Source: Paenibacillus campinasensis (lineage in GTDB: Bacteria > Bacillota > Bacilli > Paenibacillales > Paenibacillaceae). From it: a stretch of 64,000 nt of DNA. The position numbers and the translations under genes were made by a program. The notes under the pieces were generated by a model. The model saw nothing but the letters and a program-made list of their open reading frames with translations, was not told the DNA's origin and did not search any database. Below, one piece after another: positions 60,023 through 64,000 of this stretch (the first letter of the stretch is position 1; every line of letters begins with the position of its first letter). The stretch is from assembly GCF_002272015.1 (NCBI RefSeq), contig NZ_NPBY01000038.1, positions 62,001-126,000 of the forward strand. Reading direction: 5' to 3'.

Positions 60023-60110
60023 ATTGATCTCCTTTTATCCTGTTTTTCCAAAAATATAGCACCCGCCATCCCGGTCGTCAACCATAAAATTATCACTAAA
60101 CTAACAAACA

Positions 60111-60149
60111 ACCTAACAAATAATTATCATTGTTTTCATTATGTTAGGT
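60111..60149. promoter_or_regulatory. inverted repeat upstream of the beta-mannosidase gene, possible LacI operator
   Basis: ACCTAAC (60111-60117) and GTTAGGT (60143-60149) flank an AT-rich centre; extra CTAACAAA copies sit at 60101. Related GTTAG half-sites occur before the LacI gene near 61358-61372. Operators of LacI proteins are usually tighter palindromes, so this is tentative. Confidence 0.3.
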
Positions 60150-60211
60150 AAAGATGTATCGTTTTCTAGGAAATCAGATGATCCCCTTCTGGTAGCGTAA
60201 GAAAAATAACA

Positions 60212-60248
60212 AATAAAGAGGCCCCGATGCTTATCGCATCGGAGCCTC
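60212..60248 (-). terminator. terminator of the LacI regulator gene
   Basis: Stem GAGGCxCCGATGC/GCATCGGxGCCTC with loop GATA, minus-strand tail TTTATTTGTTATTT. Confidence 0.85.
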
Positions 60249-60263
60249 CAGCTGCGTGCCTAA

Positions 60264-61301
60264 CTATTCATCTTCCCGGAAGGCCGGATACGGCTCGCGA
60301 ACCAGGACATCGGCCTGGATGAGCAGCCGCTCATAATTGGAGCCTGGATTCACAATCCGCCACAGCAACTGATCGACAGCCCGCATGCCCAAGAGCTCCT
60401 TGTCCACGTTGACCGTTGCCAGGATGGCCGGATCATCATAGGTATTGTCGAATCCGGTGACCTGAACCTGCCCCGGAACGTCAATCCCCCTTGACTTCAG
60501 CACGTCGATGACAAACATCGCGGTGATGTCATTGTTGCACACGAACAGCTCCGGAAGCTCGTGCTCAGTCAGCGCCTTGGACAGCGTCTCCTGAAAATGA
60601 AGGCCGATATCCGGGCTGATCAGCTCCGGAATCTGCCCCATGCCGAGTTGATGGTCAGCCAGCACGGACATATAGCCCAGATAGCGCTCGTAGAAGCTCG
60701 GGGCATCCCCGATATTGCCGACATACTGAAACGATGTGAAGCCCCGGCTGACCAGCTTGGTCATCATATGCCGCATCGCGGACAGGTTATCTGTGAACAC
60801 CGTATCCGACTGGAAAGCGGGATCCATGTGATCAATCATGACGACCGGAATGTTCAGCTTCTTGATATCGAGCAGATTCTGCGTCGTGACGGAACCGACC
60901 GTGACGATGCCGAGCAGCCCCTGCGGGTTCAGAAGCGAGAACATATGGTCATTGGAGGGCTCCGTAAGGGTCACAATATCGAGCCCTTTCTGATTCAACC
61001 GGGCAGAGATGCCGTCAAACACAGGCCCCCAGTACAGCGACTCCCGGTTCTGATGGCGCACATTCGGGAACAGCACCAGCACCGCCCCGCTCCATTTCCG
61101 ATGGTCAGCCTCCTGCAGCTGTGACCGCTCCTTCGCCGGCAGCGGCTGATCCTTGAAGTAGCCAAGCTGACCGGCTGCCTTCAATATCATGTCCCGCGTC
61201 TCCTTGCTGACGCCAGGCTTGCCTGACAGCGCACGGGATACGGCGAATTTGGATACACCCGCAAACTCCGCAATTTCCTGTAGCGTTACTTTATTTTTCA
61301 T
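60264..61301 (-). CDS. LacI family transcriptional regulator
   Basis: 345 residues from ATG at 61301 (an AGGTAGACGAG upstream; the frame runs to 61355). N-terminal helix-turn-helix TLQEIAEFAGVSKFAVSRAL and hinge, then a periplasmic-binding-like effector domain (NIPVVMIDHMDPAF; ELFVCNNDITAMFVIDVLKS; VQVTGFDNTYDDPAILATVN). Dimeric repressor released by a sugar. The downstream beta-mannosidase is the likely target, and a manno-oligosaccharide the likely inducer; both are inference from position. Confidence 0.9.
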   Translation of the reverse strand: MKNKVTLQEIAEFAGVSKFAVSRALSGKPGVSKETRDMILKAAGQLGYFKDQPLPAKERSQLQEADHRKWSGAVLVLFPNVRHQNRESLYWGPVFDGISARLNQKGLDIVTLTEPSNDHMFSLLNPQGLLGIVTVGSVTTQNLLDIKKLNIPVVMIDHMDPAFQSDTVFTDNLSAMRHMMTKLVSRGFTSFQYVGNIGDAPSFYERYLGYMSVLADHQLGMGQIPELISPDIGLHFQETLSKALTEHELPELFVCNNDITAMFVIDVLKSRGIDVPGQVQVTGFDNTYDDPAILATVNVDKELLGMRAVDQLLWRIVNPGSNYERLLIQADVLVREPYPAFREDE

Positions 61302-61456
61302 TACTCGTCTACCTGCCTGAACGATATATTGGGAACGGAGTTTATGTAATGCCATTCCGTTAGCTTGCGTTAGGATACAAACATAATATATTGGAAATAG
61401 ACCGGGAAGTCAAAGCATAATAAGCCAGACGCTGCTATCCGCTGCCTCGAAACGAT

Positions 61457-61496
61457 AAAAAGCCTCAGCAGACTGTCTCTCCAGTCCACCGAGGCC
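61457..61496 (-). terminator. terminator of the repeat-protein gene
   Basis: Stem GCCTC...GGACT/AGTC...GAGGC with an ~8-base loop; minus-strand tail TTTTTATCG, 33 bp after the stop at 61530. Confidence 0.8.
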
Positions 61497-61529
61497 AACA
61501 CGAGCCGATCGCTTAAACTTTTATCTCCT

Positions 61530-62456
61530 CTAAAATTTAATCTCCTCTTCTTCAAACAGCGGCTCCCATTCCAGACCTTCACCCGTGATTTCCTTACGCA
61601 GGTCGGATATGCTCTGAAGCGTCTTCTCCCGCTGCTCTTCCAAAGATAGGACCGTCTGGATATATAGTTGTTCCACTTTCTTCTGCGTGCTGCTTGCCAT
61701 GTCCGCAATCTCTTTTTTCCTTACGGCATTGCTTTGAGACATCTCCGTGGTGTATTTCTTGAACAGCTTGTTGTACTCGTTCTTCGCCGCTGTTTTGCTG
61801 ATGCGTCCCATCTTGTACTTCCACATCGGGCTGTTGAGCGAACTGGAGCTTGAAGCGTTCCGAAGCTTATACATTGCGCTGTTCAGATAGCTTTCATTCA
61901 CCGTATTCTTAAATTTAAAGGCCGAGCTGTTAAGAGAAGCCGGGTTAATGGCCTCGCGGTAAGTCCACATATAACTGTTCAGGAAAGCATCGTTCAATTC
62001 CTTATCCAGCTTCCACATCGTGCTGTTCAGCATGCCGATGTTGGCCTGGCGCGCATAGTTGTACATCGGGCTGCCCATATGCCCAGGGTTAATGTAACGG
62101 TTGTACTTCATCAGCTGGTTCCGCATATTCAGGCTGCCGTCCGCGTATCTCGCGCTCAGCGCCTCATAATCGTCATTCAGCAGCTGCACCCAGTGCTCCT
62201 GGTCTTCCAGCACCTTGCGCTCAAGCTCGTCGAGCGCGGCCTGGCTTTTATCGTTAAAGCGTTTGTAATCCTGCTCAATCCGGGCCTGATATTTGTTGTA
62301 CGTATCCACCGTCTTCTTGTTAAACGCCTTGTAGTCGCTCCACACCTGATTGATCCATTTCTGGTCAGCAGCATGGACAGCACCAGCCGGAACCAGAACA
62401 GCAGTCGCAATCAGCAGGCTGCACATGATCAGGAGTGATTTTCGGAGAAATGACAT
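61530..62456 (-). CDS. secreted protein with seven 16-residue repeats, function unknown
   Basis: 308 residues from ATG at 62456 (GGTGGAA upstream). Signal peptide ending AVHA-AD. Residues ~33-100 are charged and helical (YKAFNKKTVDTYNKYQARIE). Then seven consecutive 16-residue units: MRNQLMKYNRYINPGH, MGSPMYNYARQANIGM, LNSTMWKLDKELNDAF, LNSYMWTYREAINPAS, LNSSAFKFKNTVNESY, LNSAMYKLRNASSSSS, LNSPMWKYKMGRISKT. The consensus is LNSxMWKYR plus seven variable residues. A C-terminal coiled-coil-like region (VRKKEIADMASSTQKKVEQL) and an acidic tail follow. No family recognised; single-gene unit. Confidence 0.8.
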   Translation of the reverse strand: MSFLRKSLLIMCSLLIATAVLVPAGAVHAADQKWINQVWSDYKAFNKKTVDTYNKYQARIEQDYKRFNDKSQAALDELERKVLEDQEHWVQLLNDDYEALSARYADGSLNMRNQLMKYNRYINPGHMGSPMYNYARQANIGMLNSTMWKLDKELNDAFLNSYMWTYREAINPASLNSSAFKFKNTVNESYLNSAMYKLRNASSSSSLNSPMWKYKMGRISKTAAKNEYNKLFKKYTTEMSQSNAVRKKEIADMASSTQKKVEQLYIQTVLSLEEQREKTLQSISDLRKEITGEGLEWEPLFEEEEIKF

Positions 62457-62816
62457 CAATAAGTTCCACCCTTCTACCAGAATAATCCACAGGTTATTGT
62501 ACCCAAAGCAGCATCATTCTCCAATAGGCAATAGGTACACCCTGACCCGGAGCCCAAAACTTACTATCATTATCCAGTTTTATTGCTTGCTTGCGCAAGG
62601 GTCCTACCCGCCTCGGACATATCTTTCGGCATCGTATATCCTTATGAATCGTCATCCGCAGTGGATGGTTTACAGCTTTCCCTTATCCAGCACGCATCGC
62701 CATCGGTTTGCCGCTTTTTGTCGAACAGATTAAAGAGAGGGCCCTTTAGGTTTCATGACCTATAAGGACCCCTTCCGCATACCTATTATAGATGATACTT
62801 TATTGTAAGCTGCACT
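62457..62816. other. intergenic region with a possible rlmA terminator
   Basis: No gene seen. Around 62735-62770 the minus strand can fold GGTCCTTATAGGT/AACCTAAAGGGCC followed by CTCTCTTTAATC, a plausible but weak terminator for the methyltransferase gene. Confidence 0.45.
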
Positions 62817-63716
62817 TCAGCCCGGTCTGCGTCTGCCGCACACCATCATCAGATCAACGGTCATATCCGCCGTCTTTTGTCCAAGGACCGCCATAATGTC
62901 TTCTTCAGCTGCCCCCCAGGCCAGAGGCGTCATCGTGACCAGATCCTTCATCAGCGCCGGGCCCACCTGATAACGGTACTGAACCGGTCTTTGGGCAACC
63001 AGCTCATAATGCCGGGTAAAGAGCCTCAGCAGCTGGTCGTTCGTCTCTCGTCTATGACCGGAATCAGGATAGAGCATTTCCCTCAATTCCTTGAGATATC
63101 CGATCCCGGGAATCACTTTCAGCACAAGCCCCTCTGCGGTCAGCAGCCGGTTAAACTCCGCATAGTTGGAAGGCGACAAGATGTTCAGAATGACATCAAA
63201 CTGCTGATCCGCAAATGGAGCCTGCGCCAAATCCCCGACACACCAGACGGAATCCCGATCCGACTTGGCCGCGGTCAGAACCCCTTCTTTGGCAATATCA
63301 AGCCCCGCGCGCACGCATCGGCCCGGCTTCTCGCCATCCAGCGCACGGCCAATCGCAGTCAGATGCGAGCCTTCACCACAGCCGGCGTCGAGCAGGGTCA
63401 GCTGCCCGCGCTCCTCTGCCAATTCCTGTACGACGTCAATGATCTCAGCCAGCATCGGCTGAAAAAAACCGCTGTCGTTCATTCTTTTCCGGGACTGGAA
63501 CAGCGCTTTGTCATATTTGGTACTGCTTCTGCCTGCAAGCAGATTTATATAGCCATGCCGCGACACATCAAAGGAATGATGGTTGTCACATACCAATGCC
63601 GCCGAATGCTCCGCAAACTTCATCGAGGCGGTGCATACCGGGCAGCGAAATAGATGCTCGTGCTGCCGCAGCGCTTTCGTTCTGATTCGTAATCTATCAT
63701 GTTGATGTTGGGACAT
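62817..63716 (-). CDS. rlmA: 23S rRNA (guanine-N1) methyltransferase, RlmA family
   Basis: 299 residues. N-terminal zinc-binding cluster FRCPVCTASM ... LVCDNHHSFD, then HGYINLLAG typical of RlmA, and an AdoMet-binding domain (LTLLDAGCGEGSHLTAI; DVILNILSPSNYAEFNRLL). RlmA enzymes methylate G745 (Gram-negative type) or G748 (Gram-positive RlmA-II/TlrB type) in helix 35 of 23S rRNA; methylation of 748 affects tylosin-class macrolides. In a Gram-positive host the RlmA-II type is more likely. AAAGGGTGAG precedes ATG. Confidence 0.9.
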   Translation of the reverse strand: MSQHQHDRLRIRTKALRQHEHLFRCPVCTASMKFAEHSAALVCDNHHSFDVSRHGYINLLAGRSSTKYDKALFQSRKRMNDSGFFQPMLAEIIDVVQELAEERGQLTLLDAGCGEGSHLTAIGRALDGEKPGRCVRAGLDIAKEGVLTAAKSDRDSVWCVGDLAQAPFADQQFDVILNILSPSNYAEFNRLLTAEGLVLKVIPGIGYLKELREMLYPDSGHRRETNDQLLRLFTRHYELVAQRPVQYRYQVGPALMKDLVTMTPLAWGAAEEDIMAVLGQKTADMTVDLMMVCGRRRPG

Positions 63717-63750
63717 CGTCTTCTCACCCTTTTCATTCGTTTATTACGAT

Positions 63751-63824
63751 AAAAAAAGGTGCAGGAAAGAAGACCCTTGCCTAATTTCATTGAAAAAAGG
63801 CCGGGCTTGCTATCAACTGCACCT
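63751..63824 (-). terminator. terminator or attenuator between the upstream gene and rlmA
   Basis: Arms 63757-63764 and 63817-63824 (AGGTGCAG/CTGCACCT) enclose a ~52-base loop and are followed on the minus strand by TTTTTTTATCG. It ends 35 bp before the rlmA start. The long loop contains an alternative GC-rich segment with its own T6 run, so alternative folds are possible. Confidence 0.55.
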
Positions 63825-63931
63825 CTAATTAACGCAAACGAATGTAATGGATCATAAGAGCAACTATCCTTTAAGGGTGGTTTGGGGGCTATCCTAAGCA
63901 TGCCCCTGTCTCACATTGTAACATGACTAGC

Positions 63932-64000
63932 TTAGTACAGGTCAAACATGCTGATATCATATCCCTGCGCTTTCAAATAGTTGAACATCTGGGCCCGGTG
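63932..64000 (-). CDS. C-terminal end of an unidentified protein (5' part beyond window)
   Basis: Frame open from the window edge to TAA at 63932-63934; the last residues are HRAQMFNYLKAQGYDISMFD then LY. Too short to name. The following gap to rlmA is ~215 bp and contains the hairpin at 63751-63824. Confidence 0.45.
   Translation of the reverse strand, partial: HRAQMFNYLKAQGYDISMFDLY

Noticed and set aside
63620-63901. 93-codon frame overlapping the rlmA start, considered as a leader peptide
   Set aside because: No ribosome binding site at its first ATG and it overlaps the rlmA start in another frame; kept only as part of the attenuator idea.
1-64000. CRISPR array, tRNA, rRNA or intact insertion sequence
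   Set aside because: None seen: no regularly spaced repeats, no tRNA-like cloverleaf ends, and no transposase motif or terminal inverted repeats around the accessory segment.

Overview
The window reads as chromosomal DNA of a Paenibacillus-like member of the Bacillota. The pointers are moderately GC-rich coding sequence with strong AGGAGG-type ribosome binding sites, very large secreted proteins with SLH anchors, LplABC-type sugar transporters, an AraC regulator with a membrane sensor, several Gfo/Idh/MocA oxidoreductases, and secreted plant-polysaccharide enzymes (PL3 pectate lyase, GH43 arabinanase). Genus assignment is inference; no rRNA or tRNA gene is present.

Layout. 1-2.3 kb: a ROK sugar kinase (cut by the window edge) behind a class I mannose-6-phosphate isomerase with a degenerate kinase-like N-terminal half. 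2.5-10.1 kb: two SLH-anchored 5'-nucleotidases, one of them a ~1,710-residue mosaic. 10.2-11.6 kb: an EamA transporter behind an FMN riboswitch with a terminator, hence probably a riboflavin transporter. 12.2-15.9 kb: an lplBC-plus-binding-protein sugar ABC operon. 16.0-22.7 kb: an accessory segment bounded by two ~95-bp direct repeats. It holds a decayed radical-SAM/peptide-exporter locus, an ABC transporter pair, and a three-gene operon (racemase, VanXY/VanY-like D,D-peptidase, D-Ala-D-Ser-type ligase) resembling vanG/vanC glycopeptide-resistance operons. 22.8-30.5 kb: the AraC-type regulator that probably once flanked the lpl operon, pectate lyase, a ydbS/ydbT pair, a TVP38 membrane protein and a Gfo/Idh oxidoreductase. 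30.8-40.7 kb: a GH43 arabinanase carrying an inserted ricin-type lectin domain and a CcpA site, a ~2,040-residue SLH phosphoesterase mosaic, and a CapA-like protein. 40.9-45.1 kb: an Lrp regulator with a split chromate transporter (ywrCBA-like), an orphan khtT, another Gfo/Idh oxidoreductase and a thioesterase. 45.4-50.1 kb: a ribose-type sugar ABC operon and an SGNH esterase. 50.3-57.1 kb: an unusual oligopeptide-type ABC system. 57.3-64 kb: GH2 beta-mannosidase with a LacI regulator, a secreted protein with seven 16-residue repeats, and an RlmA-type 23S rRNA methyltransferase with a possible attenuator leader.

The most unusual item is the transporter at 50.3-57.1 kb. Its family-5 solute-binding lipoprotein appears circularly permuted: the segment that normally forms the C-terminal third comes first, directly after the lipobox, and the usual N-terminal portion follows. 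Both permeases carry N-terminal extensions with extra membrane segments, and the two ATPases are fused into one divergently transcribed gene. Second in interest is the repeat-bounded segment with the van-like operon and the decayed peptide-modification locus, which seems to have split the lpl operon from its regulator.
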